This document shows positions 8,247 through 17,377 of a stretch of 64,000 nucleotides of DNA, piece by piece; the stretch's first letter is position 1; each line of letters starts with the position of its first letter. The notes below the pieces were generated by a model that did no database searches, was not told the DNA's origin, and was given only the letters and a program-made list of their open reading frames with translations. The translations under genes and the position numbers were made by a program. Where the stretch lies: positions 372,001 through 436,000 of the forward strand of contig CAXXUJ010000002.1 in the NCBI GenBank assembly GCA_963677695.2, written 5' to 3'. This DNA comes from SABI01 sp963677695 (GTDB taxonomy: Bacteria; Spirochaetota; Spirochaetia; Sphaerochaetales; Sphaerochaetaceae).

Positions 8247-9488
8247 TTGAGCTCAGATAGAGTCATGATGGGTTTAGACATCGGTAGCTCATGGGTTCGT
8301 GCTGTCATCTGTACTGTCGCCTCTGACGGTTCGATCATGGTGGACAGCATGTGCGAACGTCCTTCTGAAGGAATTCGCCAGGGATCCATAGTCAATATAG
8401 AACAGACGATAAAGACTATCACAAGCGTGATCAGCGAAGCTGAACTGCAGGCAGGTGCCGAGATCAGCAGCGTGATCATCGCTGTCGGCGGCACCCATAT
8501 AGAAGGGATTCCCTCAACCGGAGTCGTAGGTATCAATGCGAAGGATCAGGAGATCACCAGGGAAGATATCTTCCGTTCTCTCGAAGTCGCACGGGCTTTC
8601 GAGCTCCCCCTTGACCGTGAAATCCTCCATACACTCATTCAGGACTTCAGGGTTGACGGGCGCGGCGGCATCAAGGACCCGATCGATATGCTCGGTCATC
8701 GCCTTGAATCGCGCGTGCTTATTGTCACAGGCTCTTCCAGTGTCTGCCAGAACAACAGAAAATGTATTCAGAGAGCAGGTTTTCAGGTACAGAGACTCCT
8801 TTCCCAGCAGGTTGCCGATACAGAATCGGTACTCAGCACGGAAGAGAAGGAAATGGGAACGATTCTGATCAATATCGGTGGTGGAACCACCAATATGATA
8901 GCCTACTCGGGCGGTGCTCCCGTCTATTCTGGTGGAATCCTCATCGGAGGAGAGCATGTCACACACGATATCGCCTACCTTCTTAATAAACCGCGAGAGG
9001 TAGCAGAACAGCTGAAGTGTGATGCAGGTTCCTGCCATCAACCCTCAGTTTCTCCGGAGGAGACAGTAGTTATTCCTCAGGTCGGAAACCTCCCTTCCAT
9101 CAGGATGCCGAGAAGGGAACTGAGCAAGATCATAGAACCGAGAATGGCGGAAATCTTCTCGCTTCTCCAGGTTGAACTGGAAAAGAAACAGGTAAGAGGC
9201 GCTTTCGGGGGCGGGATCGTCCTTGTCGGAGGCGGTGCCCTGCTGTCAGGTGCTACAGAGCTTGCTTCTGAGGTATTCCGTCTCCCTGCCCGTATCGGAT
9301 TCCCCGATGCGCTTCCGGGGCTTGACAGATCATATATTAATCCGAAGTATACGACTGTACTCGGAGAGGTGATGAGCGAGGCGAAGCGGATGAAGGATGT
9401 CACCTCCACCCGCTCTCAGGGGTCTCAGCGAAAAGCTAAGAAACCTTTCTCCAAGAAGGTGAAGGGTCTCTTCAAGACATTATTTTAA
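8247..9488 (+). CDS. ftsA: Cell division protein FtsA
   Basis: This actin-like ATPase of 413 residues opens with phosphate loop 1 (MMGLDIGSSWVRAVIC). It contains the SHS2/1C region (IIAVGGTHIEGIPSTGVVGI), the phosphate-2 motif GTILINIGGGTTNMI and the adenosine motif GIVLVGGGALL. The C-terminus is basic (KAKKPFSKKVKGLFKTLF) and fits the amphipathic membrane-targeting helix of FtsA. It tethers FtsZ filaments to the membrane. The start codon is TTG, preceded by CGGAGG at the right distance. It lies between ftsQ and ftsZ. Confidence 0.95.
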   Translation: MSSDRVMMGLDIGSSWVRAVICTVASDGSIMVDSMCERPSEGIRQGSIVNIEQTIKTITSVISEAELQAGAEISSVIIAVGGTHIEGIPSTGVVGINAKDQEITREDIFRSLEVARAFELPLDREILHTLIQDFRVDGRGGIKDPIDMLGHRLESRVLIVTGSSSVCQNNRKCIQRAGFQVQRLLSQQVADTESVLSTEEKEMGTILINIGGGTTNMIAYSGGAPVYSGGILIGGEHVTHDIAYLLNKPREVAEQLKCDAGSCHQPSVSPEETVVIPQVGNLPSIRMPRRELSKIIEPRMAEIFSLLQVELEKKQVRGAFGGGIVLVGGGALLSGATELASEVFRLPARIGFPDALPGLDRSYINPKYTTVLGEVMSEAKRMKDVTSTRSQGSQRKAKKPFSKKVKGLFKTLF

Positions 9489-9521
9489 GTAAAAGCGTCA
9501 GTTCTGACGACGGAGGGATAG

Positions 9522-10742
9522 ATGGATTTCGACATGCTTGATGACTTGCTGCAGAATGAACAGACACCGCCTACCGATATCAAAGTGGTAGGTGTCGGCG
9601 GAGCCGGCGGAAATGCTGTGAACAGAATGATCGCAAGCGGTCTGAAGAAAGTCACCTTTGTGGCAATGAATACCGACGTGCAGGCGCTCCAGCGTTCGAA
9701 CGCTCAGGTGCGTATGCCCCTTGGAAGAGAATTGACCGGCGGTCTCGGTGCAGGCGGCGTTCCCGACGTAGGTGAACAAGCGGCACAGGAATCGCGTGAA
9801 GAGGTAAAGGATTTCCTTCAGGGAACCGATATGGTCTTCATCACTGCAGGAATGGGGGGCGGTACAGGTACAGGCGCGGCAGCTATTATTGCGGAAGTGA
9901 GCAAGGAAGTAAATGCTCTTACCGTAGCTGTTGTCACGACACCGTTCGCTTTCGAGGGAAAGAAGAAACTGGAACTCGCCCTTGCAGGTATCGAGAAGCT
10001 CAGAAAGGTTGTCGATACTCTTATCCTTATCCCCAACCAGTACCTCCTCAAGATTGTAGAGAACAACACTCCTATCAAGAAGGCCTTCCTCCTTGCCGAT
10101 GATGTCCTCCGTCAGGGCGTTCAGGGTATCAGTGAACTGATCACCGAACCTGGAGAGATCAATATCGACTTCGCTGACGTCACAACAGTGATGAAGGGAA
10201 GAGGAGATGCCCTCATGGGTATCGGTGTCGGTGAAGGGACCAGCAGGGCTGTCGATGCAGCACGTGAAGCGATCAACAATCCTCTTCTTGAGAATGCGAA
10301 GATCGATGGAGCGAAATCCGTTCTTGTCAACCTTTCAGGCGGTGACGGCCTTACCCTACAGGAGTATCAGGACGTTGTCGAACTGATTACAGAGAAGTGT
10401 GACGAGGATGCCCTCATTATTGCCGGTCAGGCATATAATCCTGAACTCGGTGAGAAAATCAAGGTAACCGTGGTCGCAACAGGTTTTGATCACAGAGAGA
10501 ACAATACTGTCGCCTCCTTCAAGTCAATGAGTGCTGAAAGAAAGCAGAGAACCGAAGGTCCCTCTCTCCAGCCGGTAAGAAGGGGAGAGAAAGAGGTTCC
10601 AGAGACTGAAAGTACTGAAGATAATGTCATCACCGTCAACAGGTGGGAAGATCTGCAGCAGCAGCTGGGTGCCAGAACTGACGAGAGTGATTACTCCTTC
10701 CCAGCGGTCCTGAGGTATCGAAGAGGTGAACAGGAGGAGTAG
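9522..10742 (+). CDS. ftsZ: Cell division GTPase FtsZ
   Basis: The 406-residue tubulin homologue carries GVGGAGGNAVNRM, the tubulin signature GMGGGTGTGAA near residue 109, and the T7 synergy loop NIDFADVTTVMKGRG. A variable linker follows residue 330. The tail ends DYSFPAVLRYRRGEQEE, which resembles the conserved C-terminal peptide that binds FtsA. FtsZ assembles the septal ring. GGAGGG precedes the ATG. The next gene starts three bases after the stop, so the recombinases are probably co-transcribed with ftsZ. Confidence 0.98.
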   Translation: MDFDMLDDLLQNEQTPPTDIKVVGVGGAGGNAVNRMIASGLKKVTFVAMNTDVQALQRSNAQVRMPLGRELTGGLGAGGVPDVGEQAAQESREEVKDFLQGTDMVFITAGMGGGTGTGAAAIIAEVSKEVNALTVAVVTTPFAFEGKKKLELALAGIEKLRKVVDTLILIPNQYLLKIVENNTPIKKAFLLADDVLRQGVQGISELITEPGEINIDFADVTTVMKGRGDALMGIGVGEGTSRAVDAAREAINNPLLENAKIDGAKSVLVNLSGGDGLTLQEYQDVVELITEKCDEDALIIAGQAYNPELGEKIKVTVVATGFDHRENNTVASFKSMSAERKQRTEGPSLQPVRRGEKEVPETESTEDNVITVNRWEDLQQQLGARTDESDYSFPAVLRYRRGEQEE

Positions 10743-10745
10743 TCC

Positions 10746-11678
10746 GTGAAAGGTGAACTGCAGAAGCTGAGTGGACCCCATGAGCTTCTGTTAAAGGAAT
10801 ACTCAGTTTATCTGATGGTTGCCAGGAGAGTATCCAAGGCAACCATTGATGTATATACAGCCTCTGTGGAGCATTTTCTTCACTATGTGGAATCTTCTGA
10901 TCTCCTTCTTGAATCTCTTTCTCCTCACGATATGAGTCTCTACCTTATCAGCCTGAGTGAAGCCTCTCTCAGTGCCTCAACCATTGCGAAGATCATGAGT
11001 GCACTGAAATCCTTCTATCGATATATGATGGAAAACACTATCGTTCAGGAGAATGTCATGGAAAAGGTCGAACAGCCGAAACTGAGCGAACCCCATTTCG
11101 ACGGTGTCTCCTATGATGAGGTGGATGCCATTCTTGAAACGATCGATATTTCCTCCCTTGATCCCCTGCTGGTTCGTGACAGGGCAATGTTTGAACTGAT
11201 CTACTCTTGCGGCCTCCGTATTACCGAGACTGTTCAGATTCAGGTGGGAGACTACCTGAAGGAGGAACAGCTGCTGAGAGTGGTGGGTAAGGGGGACGTA
11301 CAACGCCTCGTTCCAGTTGGAGAGGTTGCTGAAGAGCTCCTTTCTCTTTATCTGAAATCTTCCCGTCCAGTTCTACTTGGACATAAGAGATCATCGTTTC
11401 TCTTTCTCGGAAGGAGAGGAAACGGACTCACAAGACAGCTCGTATGGAAAAGATTCAAGGCCTACTGTGCACAGACGGGAGTGGAAGCAAAGGTTCATAC
11501 ACTGAGACACTCATTTGCCTCCCACCTCCTCAGAGGAGGTGCCGATCTCAGGGCTGTTCAGGAGCTGCTTGGCCATAAGGATATCCGTACAACCCAGATA
11601 TACCTTCACTCAGAGAGCGAGGACCTTTATCAGGCGTACCGGGAGTATCATCCCCTGGGAGAGAAGGAGAAGGTATGA
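10746..11678 (+). CDS. Tyrosine recombinase, XerC/XerD family (first of a tandem pair)
   Basis: This 310-residue integrase has an N-terminal SAM-like core-binding domain (about 15-105) and a catalytic domain with the expected residues: Arg in YSCGLRITE, Lys in VVGKGDVQR, the HxxR motif in HTLRHSFASHLL, the second His/Trp region in LGHKDIRTTQIYLH, and its Tyr nucleophile. Xer recombinases resolve chromosome dimers at dif with FtsK at the septum. The start is GTG at 10746. It overlaps the next recombinase as ATGA. Its position before hslVU resembles Bacillus codV-clpQ-clpY. Which of the two copies is XerC and which XerD cannot be told from sequence alone. Confidence 0.88.
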   Translation: MKGELQKLSGPHELLLKEYSVYLMVARRVSKATIDVYTASVEHFLHYVESSDLLLESLSPHDMSLYLISLSEASLSASTIAKIMSALKSFYRYMMENTIVQENVMEKVEQPKLSEPHFDGVSYDEVDAILETIDISSLDPLLVRDRAMFELIYSCGLRITETVQIQVGDYLKEEQLLRVVGKGDVQRLVPVGEVAEELLSLYLKSSRPVLLGHKRSSFLFLGRRGNGLTRQLVWKRFKAYCAQTGVEAKVHTLRHSFASHLLRGGADLRAVQELLGHKDIRTTQIYLHSESEDLYQAYREYHPLGEKEKV

Positions 11679-12589
11679 ACAAAGAAGCTGAAACCTGCCT
11701 TGAACAGTACACCTCCTATCTGCGTAACCAGAGAACATTCAGTGAACACACCGTCGCTTCCTATACGTATCATGTGAAACAGTTTCTGACCTTCCTCGGT
11801 GAGAGAGACATTAGAATCCAGGAAGCACAGGCTCCTGATGCGCGGGAATGGGTATACAGCATCATGCGAGGGTATGAGAAGTCCACCATCAATCTCTACC
11901 TCTCCTCCCTCAAATCTTTCTACCGCTACCTGGTACAGTACCATGGCTTTAAAACAAATATCTTCTCTGCAATCGAAAGCAATCCCCGCCAGAGAAAACT
12001 TCCGAGGTACCTTACAACCGAAGAGATCACAAAACTTCTTTCCATCGAAACAACAACGCTCCTCGGCCTCAGGGACTCTCTTATCTTCCATCTCTTCTAT
12101 TCCACCGGCTGTCGCCTCAGTGAACTTCTCGATATGAACTTCAGGGATGTCGATGTACGGGAATCCAGGATATTTGTCACCGGAAAAGGGAACAAACGGC
12201 GCTATGTATTTCTCAATCCGGCTGCCCGGGCCCTCCTTGCCGAGCATGAGAGGAGAAGAGAGGAATGGCTGTTCAGGTATCCCATGAAAGAGAAGAGTTC
12301 CATTGATGCGATTTTTCTGGGAGTTCAGGGTAAACGGTTGTCGGCTTCTTCCTGTCATAGTATCTTTGAGAAGTATCGTGTAGAGTTTCATATAGATGGA
12401 GTTCTCACTCCTCACATGATCCGACACAGTTTTGCAACTCATATGCTCGATAACAATTCAGGGATACAGCTGGTAAGTGAACTGCTTGGACACTCTTCAC
12501 TCTCCACAACCCAGATATATACCCACGTGACGGGGAAACGGCTCAAGGAAGTATATCGTGCCGCACACCCCCATGGAAGGAAGCAATAA
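11675..12589 (+). CDS. Tyrosine recombinase, XerC/XerD family (second of a tandem pair)
   Basis: The 304-residue product has the same architecture as its upstream neighbour: a core-binding domain with ERTFSEHTVASY-like start, the Arg motif YSTGCRLSELL, Lys in VTGKGNKRR, HxxR in HMIRHSFATHML, and LGHSSLSTTQIYTH containing the Tyr nucleophile. All catalytic residues are present, so both copies look active. It is coupled to the first recombinase by ATGA and to hslV by TAATG. The pair is well diverged, consistent with a heterotetrameric XerC-XerD system rather than a recent duplication. Confidence 0.88.
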   Translation: MNKEAETCLEQYTSYLRNQRTFSEHTVASYTYHVKQFLTFLGERDIRIQEAQAPDAREWVYSIMRGYEKSTINLYLSSLKSFYRYLVQYHGFKTNIFSAIESNPRQRKLPRYLTTEEITKLLSIETTTLLGLRDSLIFHLFYSTGCRLSELLDMNFRDVDVRESRIFVTGKGNKRRYVFLNPAARALLAEHERRREEWLFRYPMKEKSSIDAIFLGVQGKRLSASSCHSIFEKYRVEFHIDGVLTPHMIRHSFATHMLDNNSGIQLVSELLGHSSLSTTQIYTHVTGKRLKEVYRAAHPHGRKQ

Positions 12590-13119
12590 TGGAAATCAGA
12601 GGAACAACTATCATAGCGGTCAGACGGGGTGATCATGTAGCCATCGCTGGGGACGGTCAGGTGACTGCAGGAGATACCGTCATGAAGGGCAATGCCCGGA
12701 AAGTGAGAACGCTGATGGACGGCAAGGTCATCTCAGGGTTTGCCGGTGCCACTGCCGATGCATTCACTCTCTATGAAGTCATTGAGAATAAACTGAAACA
12801 GTTTAACGGCGACCTGACCAGGGCGGCTGTCGAAATGGCGAAGGAGTGGAGAACAGACAGGAACCTGAGACGTCTCGAGGCGATGCTTATCGTCGCAGAT
12901 GCGTCAAAGACCTTTCTTCTCACAGGAATGGGTGATGTTATCGAACCTGAGTATGATGTGATTGCGATCGGTTCAGGTGGAAACTACGCGCTTGCTGCCG
13001 CACGCGCCTACATGGAAAACGAAGAGCTGAGTGCATCAGAGATCGCCAGGAAGGCACTCGATATCGCGAGCGATATCTGTGTCTATACCAATAAATCTAT
13101 TAGAATTGAAGAGTTGTAG
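12589..13119 (+). CDS. hslV: ATP-dependent protease subunit HslV
   Basis: This 176-residue peptidase of the HslUV proteasome-like complex begins MEIRG-TTIIAVRRGDHVAIAGDGQVT. After removal of the short propeptide, the first Thr (residue 6) would be the N-terminal nucleophile, as in Escherichia coli HslV. GDGQVTAGDTVMKGNARKVR is the diagnostic family segment. It degrades proteins unfolded by HslU in the cytoplasm. The start overlaps the xerD-like stop by one base, and hslU begins nine bases after its stop. Confidence 0.97.
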   Translation: MEIRGTTIIAVRRGDHVAIAGDGQVTAGDTVMKGNARKVRTLMDGKVISGFAGATADAFTLYEVIENKLKQFNGDLTRAAVEMAKEWRTDRNLRRLEAMLIVADASKTFLLTGMGDVIEPEYDVIAIGSGGNYALAAARAYMENEELSASEIARKALDIASDICVYTNKSIRIEEL

Positions 13120-13128
13120 GAGCCTGTC

Positions 13129-14472
13129 ATGAACCTTGACCAGATGACTCCCCGTGAAATCGTGGGAGAATTGGATAAATATATCATTGGACAGCACGAT
13201 GCGAAACGTGCTGTCGCTATCGCACTGAGAAGCCGGTACCGGAGAAAACTCCTTCCCGATTCCATGAGGGACGAGGTTGCACCGAAGAATATCATCCTCA
13301 TCGGCCCCACAGGTGTTGGAAAGACCGAGATCGCACGTCGTATCTCCCGTCTTGCAAATACCCCGTTCGTCAAGGTTGAAGCAACAAAGTATACCGAAGT
13401 CGGGTATGTCGGACGCGATGTCGAGTCGATGGTGAGAGACCTGATGGCTGTCGGCATTCAGATGACGAAGAAGGACCTTGCAGAAAAGCAGAAAGAGGCT
13501 GTCGAGAAGAGTGTGAATGAGAAACTTCTTGATCTCCTTCTTCCTTCCTCCAATAAGAACGAGAGTTCTACCGAGCTCGCCCTAGGAGCGGATGAGACAA
13601 GGGAAAAGTTCAGAAAATATCTTGAAGAAGGGCGTTTCGAGGAGAGAAGTGTCGAGATTTCAGTGAAAAACAGACCCTCAGGCGGAAATATAGAGCTCCT
13701 GGCAGGGGGAAATGTTGAAGACCTGGAAAACACACTTCAGTCCCTCGGTTCGATGTTCAGCGGGAAGGAAAAGAAACGCAAAGTCACAATCAAGCGGGCC
13801 AGAGAGATCCTCACTGAAGAGGAGATGGAACGGATGGTCGATCATGACCAGATGATCGAGATGGCGAAAGATCGTGTTGAACAGATGGGTATCATCTTCA
13901 TTGACGAGATCGACAAGGTCGCCGGCTCCCGTGGAGCGAAGAGCGGTCCCGATGTCTCAAGAGAAGGTGTTCAGAGAGATATTCTCCCCATCGTCGAGGG
14001 TTCGAAGGTGAATACCAAGTGGGGTATGATCGATACCTCCCATATCCTGTTCATCGGAGCCGGAGCCTTTCATGTCTCCAAACCTTCAGACCTCATCCCG
14101 GAACTTCAGGGGCGATTCCCCTTGCGTGTAGAATTGAATGAACTGACAGGAGAGGATTTCCACCGAATCCTTCTTGAACCTGAAAATGCGATCATCAAGC
14201 AGTATATAGCTCTTATGGCGACTGAGGATGTCACTCTTGAATTTGACGATGATGCACTGGTACGTATCAGTGAGATCGCCTATTCTGTGAACTCGTCGAC
14301 AGAGAATATCGGAGCGAGAAGACTCTACACTATCATGGAGAATCTTCTTGATGATATTTCCTTCAAAGCCAGCGAAATGAGCGGGACGACCTTCACTATC
14401 ACACGTGACTATGTGGATGAACGTTTGAAGGAAGTACTTGGAAATGAAGACCTGAGCCGTTATATTCTTTAA
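13129..14472 (+). CDS. hslU: ATP-dependent protease ATPase subunit HslU
   Basis: This 447-residue AAA+ unfoldase starts MTPREIVGELDKYIIGQHDAKRAVAIALRSR, a classic HslU opening. It contains the Walker A motif GPTGVGKTE (near residues 62-70), the pore motif GYVGRDVESM, the inserted I domain (about 110-240), the Walker B motif IIFIDEIDK, and a C-terminus ending DLSRYIL that docks into HslV. AGGAGCCTGTC precedes the ATG. It forms the HslUV complex with the gene upstream. Confidence 0.98.
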   Translation: MNLDQMTPREIVGELDKYIIGQHDAKRAVAIALRSRYRRKLLPDSMRDEVAPKNIILIGPTGVGKTEIARRISRLANTPFVKVEATKYTEVGYVGRDVESMVRDLMAVGIQMTKKDLAEKQKEAVEKSVNEKLLDLLLPSSNKNESSTELALGADETREKFRKYLEEGRFEERSVEISVKNRPSGGNIELLAGGNVEDLENTLQSLGSMFSGKEKKRKVTIKRAREILTEEEMERMVDHDQMIEMAKDRVEQMGIIFIDEIDKVAGSRGAKSGPDVSREGVQRDILPIVEGSKVNTKWGMIDTSHILFIGAGAFHVSKPSDLIPELQGRFPLRVELNELTGEDFHRILLEPENAIIKQYIALMATEDVTLEFDDDALVRISEIAYSVNSSTENIGARRLYTIMENLLDDISFKASEMSGTTFTITRDYVDERLKEVLGNEDLSRYIL

Positions 14473-14492
14473 GATAGGAGTAGGGTGAACTG

Positions 14493-15680
14493 ATGAAGTA
14501 TGTCACGATAACAGGAAGAGATTTCGATTCAGCCGTGAAGAAGGCCAGAGAGGAGTACGGGCACAGAATCCGCATTCACTCCCGTCGCGATACGATGCGG
14601 CATACAGGCTTTCTCGGTCTTGCCAGGCGCCCCTGCGTAGAACTCACCTGTTATCTCAGTGACGAGAAACAGAAGGAGGAGGAGACTCTCCCTTCAATGG
14701 TACCGGAACCTGCTGAGGTTCCATCAGAAGAGAGCACTGTAGAAGAAGTGGTCGCACAGGAGATGGAAGAACCTGCAGAGGTGATTTCATCAAAGGAAGT
14801 AGACGAAGAGAAAGCCTTTTCCATCTTCGATACTTATTTCGAGCATGGAAGAACTCTGCTTGAAGAGAACGGTTTTACACAGGAGACGGTCGAAACCATT
14901 CTCGCTCTCGTGAAGGAAGAATATCCTGAGGGATCTCCCCTTCCTTCGAAAGAGGAGTTTGAGCTTGTTCTTGTCGACCGGATTGTCTCCCTTGTTACCA
15001 TTGACCATGCTTCTCAGATCAATCCTCCCCACTATAGAATCCTTCTCGGTCCCACAGGAGTCGGTAAAACGACTACCATCGCGAAACTGGGAGCACTCTA
15101 TTCTCTCCAGGACTCTGATGAATTTCAGAAATCAGTGAGATTTCTCTCCGTCGATACCTTCAGGGTAGGAGCTTTCGAGCAGCTTTCGGCCTTTGCCGAT
15201 TCCCTCCAGATACCTCTGACGCTTATTAACGACGAACATGAGATGTACGGAGCGATCCAGGAAAACAGCGAAACTGATGTGATCCTCGTCGATACCATCG
15301 GACGCTCTCCCAAAGATATGCATCTCTCGGTACAGATGAACTCCCTTCTCTCCCTCATCCCTTCACACGAGAAGAAGAATTCGCTTGCACTCCCTGCAAG
15401 CATGAAGAGTGAAGATATCCTGAAGGCGATTGATTCGTACAGGGTGATGGGAATCGATTCATTGGTTATCACGAAGGTGGATGAGACCTCTTCAATCGGA
15501 AATATCCTCTCTGCGGCGTATGAGAAGAATATTCCCCTGCTCTTTCTGACCGATGGTCAGAAAGTACCGAGTGATCTCCATAAAGCGAGTGCGACAGTGA
15601 TCCTTTCCTTCCTCCACGGCTTCAGTTTGGACTTTGAATCGCTCTGGAGTTCTCAGTCCTCGATGAGGTCAGCTGACTGA
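14493..15680 (+). CDS. flhF: Flagellar SRP-like GTPase FlhF
   Basis: The 395-residue protein has the FlhF layout: an N-terminal basic B domain (MKYVTITGRDFDSAVKKARE), an acidic linker (about 55-105), and a C-terminal SRP-type GTPase domain with GPTGVGKTTTIAKLG at 186-200, SVDTFRVGAFEQL, DTIGRSP and TKVDETSSIGN. FlhF guides placement and number of flagella. It is usually next to flhA or flhG, but neither is here; it follows hslU by 20 bases. Its presence suggests a motile organism, or one recently derived from one. Its 3' end overlaps the convergent ftsI by 28 bases. Confidence 0.88.
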   Translation: MKYVTITGRDFDSAVKKAREEYGHRIRIHSRRDTMRHTGFLGLARRPCVELTCYLSDEKQKEEETLPSMVPEPAEVPSEESTVEEVVAQEMEEPAEVISSKEVDEEKAFSIFDTYFEHGRTLLEENGFTQETVETILALVKEEYPEGSPLPSKEEFELVLVDRIVSLVTIDHASQINPPHYRILLGPTGVGKTTTIAKLGALYSLQDSDEFQKSVRFLSVDTFRVGAFEQLSAFADSLQIPLTLINDEHEMYGAIQENSETDVILVDTIGRSPKDMHLSVQMNSLLSLIPSHEKKNSLALPASMKSEDILKAIDSYRVMGIDSLVITKVDETSSIGNILSAAYEKNIPLLFLTDGQKVPSDLHKASATVILSFLHGFSLDFESLWSSQSSMRSAD

Positions 15681-17329
15681 CCGCTCACCTTTTTCATTAC
15701 ACTGCTCTCTATATAGCCGCTTCTCACCATATCTTCAATCACTTCCGATATCGCCGGTGCAGCAATGGCTGAACCCCAGATCGTTCCTCCACTCGGTGCA
15801 AGAGCTGCGACATAGATAATGTACCTCGGGTCTTCCAGAGGGAATACCGCCAGAGTACTGGCCAGATAGGTATTCTTCAGGTAGCCGCCTCCATCCGGGT
15901 CAGCGACCTGGGCAGTTCCTGTCTTCGCACCGATGGTCACACCTTCAACTGCGGCGGTGGTGGCGGTTCCTGTTACCACAGCGGTCTCCATTCCCTGTAG
16001 CACCATATCAACGGCATGTGAGCTGATGATCTGTTCTTCACTTCTATTCACCTGTGCTGTATAGAGACGTTCTCCATCGTGTGATACTACCGCCTCTACA
16101 AGATAGGGTTCCACCCGGTATCCGTTATCGGTAAGGGTTGTGGCGGCTGTGACGATCTGAACGGGAGAGATCGCGATCTCCTGTCCGAAGGAGAGGGTGG
16201 GTTTCGTTCTCTGTGACCAATCCTCTATCGGTGCAAGGTATCCGCTGCTTGCAGAGGAGAGAGATATATCATGGGGAGAGAGGAAGCCGTAATCTTCAAG
16301 ATAGCCATAGAGCTCTTCGCTGCTCATTCTGGAAGACCAGGAGGAGACAGCCCCGTTGCAGCTCTTGGATATCATCGTTTCGGGAGTGACCTCCCCATGG
16401 GGTTCAACACAGCTGATATCAATCTGGTTTCCTGTTTCCGTGATATATTCATACTCTCCGTCACAGAAGAAATGGTCATCTTCGGTGACGAGACCGGCAT
16501 CTACAAGGGCGGCAAGGGTGAACACCTTGAATACCGAGCCCGGTTCCCTGATCTGTGAGCTTATAAGCTCACTTCGCTGCTCGGCAGTGAACAGGTTATA
16601 GCTGCCGGGATCAAACCAGGGGTAGGAGGAAGAAGCGAGGATCTCTCCGCTCTTTCCGTCAAGGAGAATCGCTGCTGCGCTTTCTGCTTTGTGTTCTTCT
16701 ATCATATTCAGTACAGCATCATCGAGGATGTACTGAAGGTTCATATCAATGGTGAGGTAGATATTATCTCCATAGCTCACTTTCTCGTTCAGCTGGGGAA
16801 TCGGATTCAGTTCTGATTCGTACACCAGTTCAAGACCTTCCATCCCCTTGTTCTCCCTGTTGGCGAACCCCAGAAGGGAAGAAGCATGGTGCACCTGCGG
16901 ATACTGCCTTCCATACCGTTTTTCAATGACAATGCCTTTCAGGGAGAGTCCACTCAGTTTTTCCTTCTCCCGAGTGGTGAGTCTGCGCTTGATGAGTGCA
17001 TAGGAGGTGTGGTTTTCTGTTATATTCCTGATCTCTTCTTCTGAAAGAGTGATGAGGGCAGCTGTTTCGCGGATGACTTCGTCAAGGTCGTCTATGGTGT
17101 CGAGATGGAAGGCGAGTGAGTAATAGGGAGTCTCGATAGCCATCACATTGCCGTACCGGTCATATATCGTTCCACGAACGACCCGCTCTGCAACTGATGG
17201 ATTTGTATATCCTTCACTACTTGAACCATGGTCTAATATCATCCATACTGTACGTATAGTAAGTACAGCCATGGTGATGGAAAAGATGATAGTGAGAACC
17301 TTGATTTTCCGTATTTCTCTGGAAGCCAT
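15653..17329 (-). CDS. ftsI: Class B penicillin-binding protein, FtsI/PBP2-like transpeptidase
   Basis: This 558-residue protein has an N-terminal membrane anchor, a dimerisation domain with RGTIYDRYGNVMA, and a transpeptidase domain. The active-site motifs are all present: GSVFK (Ser265, Lys268), SCN (323-325) and KTGTA (from Lys469). It cross-links peptidoglycan at the septum. The start at 17329 (MASREIRKIK) gives a short positive N-terminus before the membrane segment; longer frames run into the divergent promoter region. Unlike the standard order it is not behind ftsL, but 12 kb away and on the other strand. No ribosome binding site is visible; see the promoter entry. Confidence 0.9.
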   Translation of the reverse strand: MASREIRKIKVLTIIFSITMAVLTIRTVWMILDHGSSSEGYTNPSVAERVVRGTIYDRYGNVMAIETPYYSLAFHLDTIDDLDEVIRETAALITLSEEEIRNITENHTSYALIKRRLTTREKEKLSGLSLKGIVIEKRYGRQYPQVHHASSLLGFANRENKGMEGLELVYESELNPIPQLNEKVSYGDNIYLTIDMNLQYILDDAVLNMIEEHKAESAAAILLDGKSGEILASSSYPWFDPGSYNLFTAEQRSELISSQIREPGSVFKVFTLAALVDAGLVTEDDHFFCDGEYEYITETGNQIDISCVEPHGEVTPETMISKSCNGAVSSWSSRMSSEELYGYLEDYGFLSPHDISLSSASSGYLAPIEDWSQRTKPTLSFGQEIAISPVQIVTAATTLTDNGYRVEPYLVEAVVSHDGERLYTAQVNRSEEQIISSHAVDMVLQGMETAVVTGTATTAAVEGVTIGAKTGTAQVADPDGGGYLKNTYLASTLAVFPLEDPRYIIYVAALAPSGGTIWGSAIAAPAISEVIEDMVRSGYIESSVMKKVSGQSADLIED

Positions 17330-17335
17330 GGCTGA

Positions 17336-17365
17336 AGTATAGTAATATACTGATATCATTGTCGA
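17336..17365 (-). promoter_or_regulatory. Promoter of ftsI, predicted to give a leaderless mRNA
   Basis: Reading the reverse strand, TCGACA (17360-17365) and TATACT (17336-17341) are 18 bases apart. Only six bases (TCAGCC) lie between TATACT and the ATG, so transcription should start at or next to the A of the start codon. No Shine-Dalgarno sequence is present. Confidence 0.55.
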
Positions 17366-17377
17366 GAGTGAAAGGAT

